From Manis javanica (lineage: Eukaryota > Chordata > Mammalia > Pholidota > Manidae), in NCBI RefSeq assembly GCF_040802235.1, contig NC_133161.1:106843001-106907000 (forward strand): a DNA stretch of 64,000 nt, read 5' to 3'. The notes beneath the pieces were generated by a model, which did no database searches, had not been told where the DNA came from, and was given only the letters and a program-made list of their open reading frames with translations. This document shows, piece by piece, positions 24,296 through 36,924 of the stretch (position 1 is the first letter of the stretch; each line of letters begins with the position of its first letter). The translations under genes were made by a program, and so were the position numbers.

Positions 24296-24955
24296 CACAC
24301 CTTTTGTTTAATTAATACTGATACTACTGGATGTTCTTTGCTTGAACTTTCTCAGACTGGTTCTTGTTTTCTTGACCAAGCATTTGGTCTAGGCTTCAGC
24401 ATATTCATGGTTTAGGGCTTTAGCCTCCAGCTCCAGCTCTGTGAGCGTTCAGGGCCCCATCTCCTGCTTTGAGTTTGCTCACTTTTAAATTGGAGCTCAT
24501 TAGAGCAAAGCCCCCCCATGACTTTTTGGCTGCTGTTTTTGTGGGCTTCAGGAAACCAGGAAATTGTTAAACAAGATTACATCACTGTTTTGGACACACC
24601 ACTAAGAGCGCTCAAGATTAAGACTGTCCAACAGAACCTCAAATAGATGACATGGGAAAGTGGGGTGTGGATAAGAACTGTAATTATTTCTTATGAGTCA
24701 GGAAGTGTTTAAATTTACTTTCTGAAGTCAGAGCATTAAAGGATCACCAGCTGCAATCTGGTAGTGAGTAAGTGGTTTTAACACTTTTACTTGTCATTAT
24801 AAATAAATTTAAAATTGAAGGAAAGTGAAGACACAATTTTCAGAATAGCATGATGTCTCTGACCTAAATTACCAGGGCAGTAATTCAGGCAGAACTGCAC
24901 ACAGACCCCTAAAACCTTGCCTAGTCAAGCTGGACAACATTTTGATTCAAGGACA
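24296..24955. other. Unique intergenic sequence
   Basis: No gene, RNA or repeat that I can support. Confidence 0.5.
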
Positions 24956-25560
24956 TTCATTCAATCAGTAGTTTGTCACGTATGTGCTGAGTGCCTCCTA
25001 TGTGCCAGAAACTATGCTAGGTAGGGAGCAAGGATTTAATCCATTCAGCAATTTCATTTGCAGGCCTGCTAGGTGCAGACACCACACTGGGTTCTGGGGA
25101 TGTGGCCTCTGTTTATGTATGACAGTCAGACTTTTAACAACCAATTGCACAACTAGTTAACTGCTATTATAGATGCTGCAAAAAGAAGACTCAGTGTGCT
25201 TCCCAATCGAGGTTCTCCTGAACACCTAGTTCCCAACAACCAGTCTGGGAAGTGAGGAAAGGCCTCCCTGGTAAGAAAATATTCGAGCTGAAGTTCAAGG
25301 AGCTGAAGAGCTAGATGAAGTGAAGCAAGGGAAAAGGGGAGAGACTTTCAGGCAAAGAGAGCAGGAAATGCCAAGGACCTGAGGAGGGATGGAGCCCCTT
25401 ACTTCACGGAGCTGGCAAAGGCCAGTAACCAGGATGCGCACAGCACAGGCAGAGAGGGAAGAGTAGCGTGGAGTAGGACCAGTGGGATGTATCCTGGAAG
25501 AACTGGGAAAGCACTAGGATTTTAAGCAGGATGGTGAAACCACATTAGCGTTTGTAAAGG
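24956..25560 (+). repeat. Ancient mammalian interspersed repeat, unnamed
   Basis: Begins 'cattcattcaatcag', then 'gtgcctcctatgtgccag'. Later it has 'aggcctccctggtaag', 'gctgaagttcaaggagctga' and 'ttttaagcaggatggtgaaa' in the order seen in a common old mammalian repeat. I recognise the pattern but do not trust a family name. Confidence 0.45.
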
Positions 25561-25663
25561 CCAGTGTCCTGTTCTGTGAAGGCCAGAGGTGTGGCAGAGC
25601 AGAGGCAGGGCCTCCGTCACAGGGCTAACTCCCAGTGACAGGCGAGCAGTGCTGGTTTAGGGC

Positions 25664-25872
25664 CAAGCTCCTCAGCAGTATCACTGTCGTGTTCTGCCAG
25701 GGCCCTCCCTGTTGGGGGGCCACCCTGTGGACTGCAGGATGTTTAGCGGTCCTGGCCTCCACCCACGGACGCAGTGGCTCTTCCCCAAGGCAGGACAACT
25801 AAAAATGTGTCCAGACATTGGCAACGGGCCCCCACAGAGCAAAATCGCCCAGAGTGAAGAGCCAGCAGTTTG
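25664..25872 (-). mobile_element. MER20-like DNA transposon remnant (hAT-Charlie)
   Basis: Carries 'gcaggatgtttagcggtcct', 'ggcctccacccacggacgca', 'actaaaaatgtgtccagaca' and 'caaaatcgcccagagtgaag', the reverse strand of MER20. It is about 200 bp long, the usual size. In other mammals MER20 copies have been linked to endometrial enhancers; nothing here shows such a role. Confidence 0.7.
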
Positions 25873-27599
25873 CACGATGGCAGGGTCGTGGGATGCGGAG
25901 ACACTCAAGGCGGAGCCAGGGGCTGGGCTCAGAAGAGCCTGACAATGGGCATGAGGGCAGGCAGAGCACAGGGTCAGGAGGGACTCTCACAGGACAATGC
26001 CACCCACTGGTAGAAAATACATAAAGAAGACCAGATTTGAAGGAAAAGATAGAATTCCACCTTGGGTTGGTGGAGTTTACGGTACCTCTTAAGGCCTCCG
26101 AGACATGCAAAGAAAAACAAATAAGGCCCTTGTCTTCCAGGAGTTAAGAGTCTAGAGAGGCTGACAAATCCATTAGTGACTGTAGGGTGAAATACTCCAT
26201 TAGCTATGCTCACATGAGTTGGACACACAGACAGGTAATCAGATACCATTGCAGAAGTAGGCCAAGGGTGACTTCTCAAAGGAGCAGAAGCATGGACTGA
26301 TTTTTAAAGGCTGAATTAAAATTAACTGGGTAGAGATAAAGGAGAGAAGAGAAAGGCAAATGTGAAAATTTGTGTAGCATGAAGCAGCATAATATATTCT
26401 GAAAATATAAGAAGCAGCTGAAATAAGGGCCTCAAACAAGACAGTGAAAATGTGGGCAGGATGGGTTTGAGACATTCTACTGAGGCCAGCTCCTCGAGAC
26501 TCAAAGATTGCCTGGTTGTAGGGGTGGGAAGGGACCAGTCTTAACAGCGCCTAACACCACCAGGACATGGCTGGTGTTTCACTGAAACATTTGTTCTAGT
26601 AAATGTGGAACTATTCACCTAGTAGAGACTTCAGGTGAGACCTGGATTTGGTGAGAAGCTGGAGGTTAGGAACAGTGAGTTTGAGATTTGGGAAAGACAA
26701 GTGGGTAGCAGCTTGTCTCTGACTCTGTAACTGACCCGAGGTTTCTAAAATCTTTGTTCATTAGAGAAGGGATTCTGGCCCCAACCATGATCCCATGAAT
26801 GACCCACAGAATCTAAGTTCTGTATTCTATGCTAATCTTTACTATTTTTCAAATATGTCCACAACCCACCCTGGTACACTTCTGGCTGGGATGTCACTTC
26901 CTTTCAAAAAAGGACTTGAGCTCTCCATGAGCCAAGGTCCAGAGGGGAGATTATGGGTCTGATCCACCTGCTTCACAGCACAACCCTGAAAATGACAGCA
27001 TGAGCTCATGGGAGCCAGAGCCAGCATCTCCGTATTTGTACAGTGGAACACTTTGAATAGCTTCCCAACCTGGTACCTCATGACAGCATTTTACCCACAA
27101 GCTACTATTCCAGGTGAGCTTCTATGTCACACTCTCCGTACCCACCCAGGCTGGGCTTTTCCCCTAGGATTAAAGAATAGGTGGTAAGGAGGAAGGCCAC
27201 AAGTGAGACAGAGGAAGGTGCTGCTCTTTCTCTCTCTGTGAACATTTAGTGCAGGTGTCACATCACGTCAGTAGAATTTCATAGCATGTTCTACAGCGCT
27301 GACACTGTTCTGGAAGCTACTGGGGACTCCTTATATTGCAACATTGTTCATTGTGTTTCCAGGGGAGAAATAAATTGGTAAAATGTGCATGTATGAAATG
27401 GAGATGAAATAGGTCAACTTGAAAACTACTTTAAAATTTTCTAAGGGAAAAAGATACAGCTTGCTGTCACCCTTTATAACCAAGAGTATCTTTTTTTCAT
27501 CAATCCAAAAAATTGTGTTATAACTCATACACTGTCTCTTCTGTCTGTTGGTCACAATTTAATTTAAAAGGATAGCATAGGTAATATAGTCAATAATAT
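25873..27599. other. Unique intergenic sequence with possible old repeat debris
   Basis: About 1.7 kb with no gene I can support. 26080-26500 (ending around 'gtgggcaggatgggttt') again looks like decayed ancient repeat, not nameable. Short open frames are isolated and lack domains or splice context. Confidence 0.4.
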
Positions 27600-27765
27600 T
27601 ATAATGCTTTTATTTGATGACAGCTGGTAATTACACTTACCTTGGTGAGCACTTTGTAATGTATGTAAGCATGGATTCATGATGCTGCATACTGGAAACT
27701 ACTGTAATATTGTATATCACCTATACTTAAATAAAAAAATTAAAATTAAGTTAAATTTTAAAAAG
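27600..27765 (+). mobile_element. L1MA-type 3' end fragment
   Basis: Contains 'ggtaattacacttacc', 'gagcactttgtaatgtatg' and 'aatattgtatatcaccta', then 'cttaaataaaaaaatt', which is the terminal part of mammalian L1MA-type elements ending in an A tract. No ORF part is left. Confidence 0.5.
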
Positions 27766-27799
27766 AATATCTGAAAGAACTGAGAAATTGTGTGTGGAG

Positions 27800-27990
27800 T
27801 AGGATTGCCAGAAAAATTATATACTATTCAGTTAAATTTAAATACCAGAAAAACAGCAAAAATGTTTTTAGTATAATTATGTTCCATATTGCATAAGACA
27901 TACTTACACTAAAAAGTTATGAATTGTTTATATGAAATTCTAATTTAATGGGGCACCCTGTATTTTTGTTACTAGATCAGGCAACGCTAA
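27800..27990. mobile_element. MER53-like palindromic DNA transposon
   Basis: About 190 bp that reads almost the same on both strands. 'aggattgccagaaaaa' near the left end pairs with 'tagatcaggcaacgct' near the right, and 'gttaaatttaaat' pairs with 'gaaattctaatttaa'. The centre carries 'attgcataagacatactta'. This is the layout of the non-autonomous element MER53. Confidence 0.65.
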
Positions 27991-29224
27991 TATGGAGCAG
28001 TCTGAAATTTACCTTCAGCTTCCTAATACAGATACTTTAAATGTATTTATCCACTTGTTTAATGGGTCCTTCCTTGTTCCAGGAAGGATCTGAAGTAGCT
28101 GAATATCATTATGTCTTTCTAGGTGACAAGGTCACCACGACTCACTAACCCTTTCGAGCGAAGAGAAAGATCATCCTCAGACAGCAATGTGGGGGGCCCT
28201 CCCCTCAGGCTGTTGGAGACCCAGGCAGGGAATGACGGGCTCCTATTCTGGGAGACAACCGACACTCCCACACAGCAAATTCCGATTACATTTCATCCCT
28301 GGAACTTCTCTGCTCAGGGCATCTATTTTCTCATCATGAAGCTGGAGTTGAACTTACAACAAATGGGATGAGGGCCAAGAGTATCTATCTCACTTGCAGC
28401 CTTCCTCCCAACCCCCTATTCTTTAATCCTAGGGAAAAGGCTAAGCTTGTCACTTCCCAGTCTATTCGTTCATTCTGATCCCTAAGGATGGTTTCCCAGT
28501 AAGTCAAGCCGTCCTTCAAATACCCACGGATCCTGTCATTCATGCTGTGTGACATGGGACTGGCATTCTGAGCTGATTCCATTTAAGTCAGAAGTGGAGC
28601 CAGGGAGGGAGACACTCAGACAGTGGCATCTTTTAAAAGTTGTGTGTTATCATGACAACTGCAGAGATTATGAGCAGGACTTCAGAGAAGTGTGAAAGCA
28701 GCTGTGAGAAAGAGAGAGAGAAAGGGCCATTCCAACTTGCCCACTCTCCTAACAGGGCTGAGCCTACCCCCAGCCTTAGCCCTTTCAACGTTTAGAAACT
28801 GGTTGAACCTCTGAGGTAAGAAATGCCACTGAAAAGCTGTCCTTTCAGGTTTCAACTCTATCTGGCCTTCCTGGGAAGGGAGAGAGGACATGAAGAGCAG
28901 GGCTGGCTGTCTCCATTAAGGGCAAACATGACAAGGTCTGCAGAGGCCCAGGCCCACGCCTGATCTTGACACAACCTAAAGATCCTAGCAAGTTGCAGCT
29001 GCTAGGATGTCATCTTGAGTCACTCATTAGAAAAGTCTGAATAAGTACCGAAACCATATACCCTAGCCTACTCCAGATGGCTTGGAGCCCTTCTAGGCCA
29101 TTATCATGTGAATAATTTTGGGGATTCACAACAGTGGTATATGATAAGTATGTGTAAATGTTATGTTTTTTTGTAATAGAGAAACAGAGGCATTGAGGTT
29201 ACTTAAGATCCTATGTTAAAATAT
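27991..29224. other. Unique intergenic sequence
   Basis: No supported gene. An open frame at 28123-28371 starts soon after a fair splice-acceptor-like site (gtctttctag ending 28122), but no good donor follows and I do not recognise the protein. It is listed as a weak observation only. Confidence 0.4.
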
Positions 29225-29900
29225 TTTTCATTTTTATTTTTAAAAAATATTACTAAAGTTTAAAATATACACAAAGTAGAATAATGAAGTAAACCCTCCA
29301 TGCCCATCAATCAGCTACATTATCAACTCATGGCCCATCTTATTTCAACTCCCACTTTCCCCTGTCCCATATTATTTGAAAGCATATCCTAACCATTACA
29401 GCATTTCATCCAGAAATTCTGGTTTAGTATGATTCTACAAAAGATAAGAATTCCTTTTTAAACACAGCCACAAGAAAGAATTAATTTCCTCGGTAGCATC
29501 AATATCAAAGTTCAATGTTCAATTGCCCAAGGATTTCATAAATGTCATAAATTTATTTTTGGTTTGTTTGAACCGGGATCCAAATAAAATTTATATATTC
29601 AGATTGGCTGACATGGCTCTTGAATCTAAAAGGCTCCCTCTGCATTAGTTTCTTTCCTTGCAGTTTGCTTGTTGAAGAGTCCAAGGCCCTTGTGCAGCTG
29701 AGTTTGCCATAGTGTAGATTGCTTTGGTCAAGTCCATGAGGTGTCACTGAACATATTTCTCAGTCCTCTGTATTTCCTGCAGTTGATACCGGAGGCTTGA
29801 TCCATTTTTTTCTCTTAAGATTTCTTCATAGGTGGTGCTGTCTACTTCCAGGAGGAAGTGTTTGTTGATCTGGTTCTCTCTCTCCTGAAGTTATCTTCCA
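29225..29900. repeat. Ancient repeat, probably L1M-related, unnamed
   Basis: The order 'aaaatatacacaaagtagaa', 'tgaagtaaaccctccatgcc', 'atcagctacattatcaact' and, further on, 'gaagagtccaaggccct' follows a widespread old mammalian repeat. It is strongly decayed; family and orientation are uncertain. Confidence 0.4.
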
Positions 29901-30289
29901 TTGACTGTTCAGACACTCAAGACCTAGATCTCTTAATACATTATTGGCTGTGGAAAGGTAATATTTATTCAGCCTTTCCTTTTCTATCTGTTAGCTCAAG
30001 TACAGCCACGACAGGAAACTGCCCATTTCTAGTGTCTGGCACAGTTCACAGGGAAAAGGCAGGTTAAAGCCTTGATTTTGTTTCTTTCACTTACATACCA
30101 CTTTTCAATGAGCCACTTTCCAGAATGATGAGCTCACTCACCAGCACTTTCCAATAGTAGTCAGTGAAGCTTCTTGTGTGTGTGGTAGGATGGTCATGCA
30201 CTTAAACATATTTGATAGATCAAATATAAAACAGAAGATTTTAAAAATTTGAAATGTAATCAACAAGCTTGCATCAATAATTGAATAAA

Positions 30290-30525
30290 ATGCAATTTGA
30301 GAGATCACTCATATGTCATAAAATTCACCTTTTTAAAGTATACAATTCAGCAGTTTTTAGTATGTTCACAAGATTGTGCTACTATCACCACTAATTCCAG
30401 AGCATTCTTATAACCCCAAAAGAAACCTACAACTGCTACCAGTCATTCTCTACTCCTTCTTCCCCTCAGCCCTTGGCAACCACTAATCCACTTTCTGTTT
30501 CCATGGATTTGCCTGAAAATACATT
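30290..30525 (-). mobile_element. Old L1M 3' region fragment, antisense
   Basis: Contains 'cataaaattcacctttttaa', 'gtatacaattcagcagtttt', 'ccccaaaagaaacctacaac' and 'ttggcaaccactaatccac', the familiar antisense 3' part of old L1s. Confidence 0.6.
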
Positions 30526-30559
30526 ATTTACAATCATGTTTGTAACACTGAAGAAAAAT

Positions 30560-30800
30560 GACTGTATGTAAAGCCAGAAAGAAAATCTCAACAAATGTCA
30601 AAGGACTGATAGCATTCTCTGACTGCAATGCAAATCAGTTGGAAATAAATGACAAAAAATATCATGTGACTGGAAGATCAACAACACACTTATTTGATTC
30701 ATGGATCAAAGAGTCAGTGGATCATAATATCAATATTTACAGTATGTAAGAAATTACTTCTTCTGCAGCAACTTAAACCCAAATTGAAAAATGTTAGACA
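30560..30800 (+). mobile_element. Old L1 ORF2 endonuclease-end fragment
   Basis: The frame 30558-30749 keeps a degenerate form of the L1 segment that follows the endonuclease (FSDCNANQLEIN, then a target-strand region). Position in the family corresponds to about 46080-46200 in composite copy 2. Very decayed. Confidence 0.4.
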
Positions 30801-33800
30801 GCAACATAAACATATAATAGAATTTTTCAGAATTCTTTTATGGAAGCATGGAAGAGAAAGAAAGGAAGAAATGGAGGAAGTTCACTGGTCTCAGGAACAC
30901 TGGAAGGCCACAGGAGGGGCGGGAGCCTGTACATGAGCTGAACACTAGCTTGGTGGCTGGAACAGCAGAGGGAGAGGTAATGCGGCAGACCCATAGTTTC
31001 AGAATGCTGGAGGCACTGGACCGCAGGCAGCATCATTTTAAGCTGGGGTTGCCATACTGAAGTGAGTGCTTCCTGCAGCTCTGCTTTCTCCAATGTCTCC
31101 TCCACTGGAACCCCCTGCAGTCACGACAGACATCCCCACAGCTTTTTCCAAGTTCTGTCAGGGCAAGTGCTGGTGGCTTCCTGACTGGTTGCATGATGCA
31201 TAAGAATCCCTCTCAAAAGTTAAACAGCTTTCAGCATTTCTGTATTTCTGATTTCATGCCAACTCACTCCAATAATTCATTAAAAGTTTCATGAAACCTA
31301 CATTTTAGCTTGCATTTCAAACTTATGTTTAAAGTAGCAAGGTTGTAGGCATCTACAGCAATATCACTTGAATGACTTTGTCAACTAATTATGGATCAAA
31401 CTGCTCAGATGAACATAGGGTAATGGAAGGAAGCGTGACCACAGCGATGGAGTGAACAGGTTGATCAGCACCTGGCAAGCTAAGGAAGCCACGCTTGGCC
31501 CTCCCTAGCCACTGAGACACATCTGACTCTACCATATCAGCTAATGATACAAGAATTATGTTACCTGTATTCTCTAGAATTCTAAAATTTTTAAATATAT
31601 ATTTCTGAGGGGAATGGAGCTGTTGTGATTCAGCCTGGGGGAGGTGGCTGAGCAGAGTTTGCATCAGATGGCATGGCTGGGCCCACGCTGGAGTACCTGT
31701 CACAGCTATTTTGCCAAGGCCTATGGTGGTGTCAGAATAGAAGGAACACCGTCCACAGGACACTGTGGGGGCAGCAGGAGTAATTCAGCATGCACAGCGG
31801 GTAGCAGACTCCGGTTCCAGGCCATGCTGGCAGCAAATTCCAGAAACCCATGATCAGCAAACATCTAAGAATGCTAAAACACTCTTTGGGCAGCAAGAAT
31901 AGTCTGTGGGTCCTGCATGACCAAACCTAGATCCATGTTCCCTTGTCTTACCAGAAAACAAAAGTGACAGAAAGGTGGAGGCCTGGGGTTCCAATAATGA
32001 CTGGTTTTGTTACCAAGGACAGGAAGGCTCATTCCTCTTTGCTCTGTTGTCCTTTCTTAGCATCATGGCCAAGAAAAAATTATAATTTATGGAACTTGAA
32101 AGTTCAAGTTGCTTGAAAAATTAGTGTAGAATAGTAGTGACTGGGTTTTCCTCTATCTTGCCAAAACGCATGTCAAGTGCCCTTCGCCCAAGCCACGGTG
32201 TGAGGGCTCACAGATGGGCAGCTGCCAGGCCACTGGCTAAGCACCCACAGTACACCTGCTCTGAGTCTGCAACTGAAGCATGAAAGTCAGACCTATGAAT
32301 AAAATACTTTAAAATATTATTTTGCTCTGAACTTGATTTACAAAGCATAACAGAAGATATGGAAGGAATTTTTCCAAGATAAACAACCTGGAGAAGGGGG
32401 CAGGTCATGTTATTTTTGCTACTCATAGTAAATCACCAAGCATGGAGATCACAAAGGAGAATTCTTGATCCCCAAGATCAGGGAAAATTTCTCTTGGTGA
32501 CAATGTTCATTATTTTATGCTAACTGTAATACATAACATTTCAACATAAGTCTAAAGAAGGTGCTAGTTAGAATAAACTGAGCCAGCATGTGGACATCTC
32601 CTGCCTGACAGGGTTTCCTGTACACTTAGCTTCTTCACAAGGAAGAGGGAATGAGTGGGAGGACTCCTCCAAGAAGCTGGCTCCTGGCTGCTGCTCTTCT
32701 CTCCTATTTCTACTCTCTCCTAATTCTCTCAAGGATGACATACACATAGGCATTTACAGAGTATAGCTACCATGTGACATTGTATGCAGACTTCAGGGTA
32801 AAATCATAAACACCATTTAAATAAATAACAGGTACACATTTTCTTAATCAATCCAGGCTCTAAGTATTAATCATATAAAATTTCCAATTAAGTCCCATCT
32901 ATTTTTGAAAAATAATGTAGAGTCGTTTAAAAATATATAGTAGCAATAGTTGTTATCAAAAGCTTAAGAAACAAAAAGTTTGAATGGATAATCCTATCAC
33001 CAGTGATTATTGCAGTATAACAGTGAGTGTAATGCATATGCATACACATGCACACACACACATACATGCAGAAATCTTGGTTCTGAGTTAAACATTTGCA
33101 ATTTCAGTGAATCACAAGTAACTCCAAATTCCACAAGGTATAAATGTCACTTTGGTTTGGAAAAATGTCACTAAGTAATGAGAAGTCTTGCTCAAGTTCC
33201 TGCCTTGATTGCCTGGATATCTGGATGTCTTAAATAAGTATGTAAGAGGACCCAGATCCAATCCATGGAAGTATATTTATTTGAAAACCCTACTGATAGT
33301 GACAGAGACCCATTCACACTAAGCATGTAAAGAAAGTGCTGGGGATAATAAACAGTGATCTCACAAGCAGGAAACACATGTGGAACTCATAAGGAATGAA
33401 GAAAATGGGGAAGCCAAAAACCAGAGCTATACTCTCTCCCCTGTCTTAAGGATTTATTTGCCTCAATTTGCTCTGTCTGTATCTCTGTCCTCCTACCCCA
33501 GTTTTCTCTGCTTCCTCCTCTGGAAAGTGCCCAGAAAAGGCCCCCAAGGATAAATGAATCTTAGTCCTGTTACCCAGAGAAACTGTCAGATTTTCAGGGT
33601 CTCAGTTTCAACATCACTAGAGTGCAATCAGATTGGCACAGCTCTTCTCTGATGGCCAGACCAAGGACTGCTAGTTCTTTGCAAGAACTATCTTTTTTTC
33701 CCAGCTTTGAAACCATGTTTATATAATTCAGTAGAAGACAAGAGTTCATGCATCCATCCATCCCTGTTCTTATTCAACTGAGTTATGTCAATCTAGTGTT

Positions 33801-33958
33801 AATATGTTAACCTACTACATCTTTCAGGTATTTACAGTTTATTTATAAGTATAGATTGAAAAGTTTTATGTAAACTTATCTCAGGCAATTTTTCCTGCAG
33901 GCTGGGGGGAATGGGTGGTTTGAATAGAAGAAAAAGTGAACCAGAACTCAGAGTTGCC
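30801..33958. other. Unique intergenic sequence
   Basis: About 3.2 kb without a gene, RNA or repeat that I can support, apart from a short CA-rich stretch at 33033-33070. Open frames such as 31389-31763 on the minus strand lack family signatures. Confidence 0.45.
33033..33070 (+). repeat. Short CA-rich simple repeat
   Basis: Mixed (CA)n/(CATA)n run; imperfect. Confidence 0.6.
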
Positions 33959-33960
33959 TT

Positions 33961-33974
33961 AAAAGTGATCTAAC
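33961..33974 (+). repeat. Target-site duplication of the L1 at 33975-36173, left copy
   Basis: aaaagtgatctaac recurs at 36174-36187 as aaaagtgatctgac, one mismatch in 14. Confidence 0.85.
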
Positions 33975-36173
33975 TCTGGGGGATCAGATTAAAGATGGTG
34001 GCGTGAGAGGTGAGACAGAGACCTCCTACAAAACCACACATGATATGAAAATATACTTAATATAACTAATCCTAACAGAGGAACAGGAAAGAAGGCTGCG
34101 CCAGACTGCATGCACTTGGAGAAAAGAGCAGACCTCAAGGAACCTCACGGAACAGGGTAACGTACCAGAGCCATGATCTAGAGGAACTCAAGCCCTTCCC
34201 CGATCCCAGCTCACCAATGGGATAAAGAGAAATGGAGCGGGGAGAGGAAGCCCTTGAGACCTCTCTGGGAGCACGAACCTACTTTGCATGGTGCTCTGGA
34301 GTTTTGTGGGATTGGAAAGCTAATACAGGTGGAATGCTTGGAGAGACAGAGATTCCAGCTGCTTGCGGAAAACAGGGATCCACATCCGGCTGCTCTGGGA
34401 CAAAGGAAAGGCGGGCGGTCTGAGAGGCATCCTCACAGCCAGAGGACTGCTGAAGGGGCAGGGATTGCATGGGGCTTGCTGCTCAGGAGAAACGATAAGT
34501 GGATAAATTGTCCAGGCGCACTCTGCACAGCAGGTTGGGAACTTTCAGGAGCTTCAGGCGCTCCATCACCCTGCCAAAGCAATACTGAGAAGGAAGAATA
34601 AAGTGGGGAGGATTACACTCCCTGACTTCAAGCTCTACTACAAAGCCACAGCAATCAAGACAATTTGGTACTGGCACAATAACAGACCCATAGACCAGTG
34701 GAAAAGACTAGAGAGCCCAGATGTAAACCCAAGCATATGCGGTCAATTAATACATGATAAAGGAGCCATGGATGTATAAAGAGGAAATGACAGGCTCTTC
34801 AACAATGGGCGTTGGCAAAACTGGAGAGCTACATGCAAGAGAATGAAAGTGGATTATTGTCTAACCCCATACACAAAAGTAAACTTGAAATGGTTCAAAG
34901 AACTGACTATAAGTCATTAAACCATAAAACTCATAGAAGAAAACATAGGCAAAAATATCTTGAATATAAACATGAGCAACTTTTTCCTGAACGCATCTCC
35001 TCAGGCAAGGGAAACAAAATAAAAAATGAACAAATGGGAATACATCAGACTGAAAAGCTTCTGTACAGCAAAGGACACCATCAACAGAACAAAAAGGAAT
35101 CCTACAGTATGGGAGAATATATTTGTAAATGACATATCTGACAAGGGGTTAACATCCAAAATATATAAAGAGCTCACACACCTCAACACCCAAAAAGTAA
35201 GTAACCCAATTAATAAATGGGCAGAGGATCTGAAGAGACAATTCTCCAAAGAAGAAATTCAGATGACCAACAGGCACATGAAAAGACACTCCACATCACT
35301 AATTATCAGGGAAATGCAAATTAAAACCACAATGAGATATCACCTCACACTACCTAGGATGGCCAACATTGAAAAGACTAGGAACAACAAATGCTGGTGA
35401 GGATGTGGAGAAAGGGGGATCTTCCTACACTGCTGGTGGGAATGTAAAATAGTTCAAACATTGTGGAAAGCAGTATGGAGGTGCATCAAAAAAACTAAAA
35501 ATAGAAATACCATATGACCCAGAATTCCACTCCTAGGAATTTAGCCAAAGAAAACAACTTCTCAGATTCAAAAAGACATATACACCCCTGTGTTTATCGC
35601 AGCACTATTTACAGTAGCCAAGATACGGAAGCAATCTAAGTGTCCATCAGTAGATGAATGGATAAAGAAGAGGTGGTACATATACACAATGGAATACTAT
35701 TCAGCCATAAGAAAGAAACAAATCCTACCATTTGCAACAACATGGATGGAGCTGGAGGGTATTATGCTCAGTGAAATAAGTCAAGCAGAGAAAGACAAGT
35801 GCTGAATGATTTCCCTCATTTGTGGAGTATAACAACAAAGCAAAACTGAAGGAACAAAACAGCAGCAGACTCACAGACTACAAGAAGGGACTAGCAGTTA
35901 ACAAAGTGGAGGGGTGAGGGAAGGTAGGTGGGGATGGAAGGAGAAGGGGATTGAGGGATATCATGATTAGTGCACACGGTGTGTGTGGGGTCACAGGGAA
36001 GACAGTGTAGCACAGAGAAGACAAGTAGAGACTCTGTGGCATCTTACTACACTGATGGACAGTGATTGCAATGGGGTGTAAGGGGGGACTTGATAATGAG
36101 GATGAGTGTAGTAACCACATTGTTTTTCTTGTGAAGCCTTTGTAAGATTGTATATCAATGATACCTTAATAAA
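33975..36173 (+). mobile_element. L1 with 5'UTR joined to ORF2 end (internally deleted)
   Basis: A class A L1 leader (33975-about 34572, with 'agatggtggcgtgagaggtg') passes directly into the last third of ORF2 at about 34573 (gccaaagcaatactgag). The element then runs through the ORF2 C-terminus and 3'UTR to 'atgataccttaataaaaaa' at 36173. ORF1, the endonuclease and the reverse transcriptase core are all absent. The 14-bp duplications enclose both parts. Frames inside ORF2 (34812-35132, 35026-35400, 35590-35805) are also broken. Confidence 0.85.
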
Positions 36174-36187
36174 AAAAGTGATCTGAC

Positions 36188-36519
36188 ACTGTGTGCATGT
36201 CTGGACCCAGAAGAGTCCATTTCAGAGTCCCTTTCATGGAAGATGGAACTGGCCCAGGCAGGTGCTAGAGGCTTATTTCCACAAGAATTTAAAGGCTGAG
36301 AAAAACCCATCAATGACCTCTGAGACTTGGCATCAGCCCTGTCCTCCAGACAGAGGGCAATATAACAAGTTGGGCCTCTGTTGAAAGAATAGCCCTTGAA
36401 TTGAATATCCACCCTGACCTTGGTCAGCTGTTCCTGCCCTCTTGTGAAGGGCAGCTTCCCATAGAAGGGACCATGGACTTCCTTGGTATACAGATTCTCA
36501 GCCATGAGAACCTGGCACT
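36188..36519. other. Unique sequence between two L1s
   Basis: No gene seen. It is the right flank of the 33975-36173 insertion and the left flank of the minus L1 beginning near 36520. Confidence 0.5.
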
Positions 36520-36924
36520 TTGTCTTTATTTTATTTTATTTTTTAGATTTTATTTATTTATTTATTTTAATTAAAATTTTTATTAAGGTATTATCAATAT
36601 ACACTCTTGAGAAGGTTTCACATGAAAAAACTATGTGGTTACTACATTTACCGATATTATCGAGTTTCCACTGATACCCCATTGCAGTCACTGTCCATCA
36701 GTATAGGAAGATGCCACAGATTCATTATTTGGTTCTCTGTGCTACACCGTCTTTCCTGTGACCCCTCACACCATGTGTACTAAACATAATACCCCTCAAT
36801 CCCCTTCTTCCCTCCCCACTGGCCCTCCCACACTCCTCCTCCTATTTGGGAACCCCTAGTCCCTTCTTGGAGTCTGTGAGTCTGCTGCTATTTTGTTCCT
36901 TCACTTTTGCTTCATTGTTATGCT

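Noticed and set aside
31389..31763. 124-codon minus frame in unique sequence
   Set aside because: No domain, no splice context and no sign of a processed gene copy.
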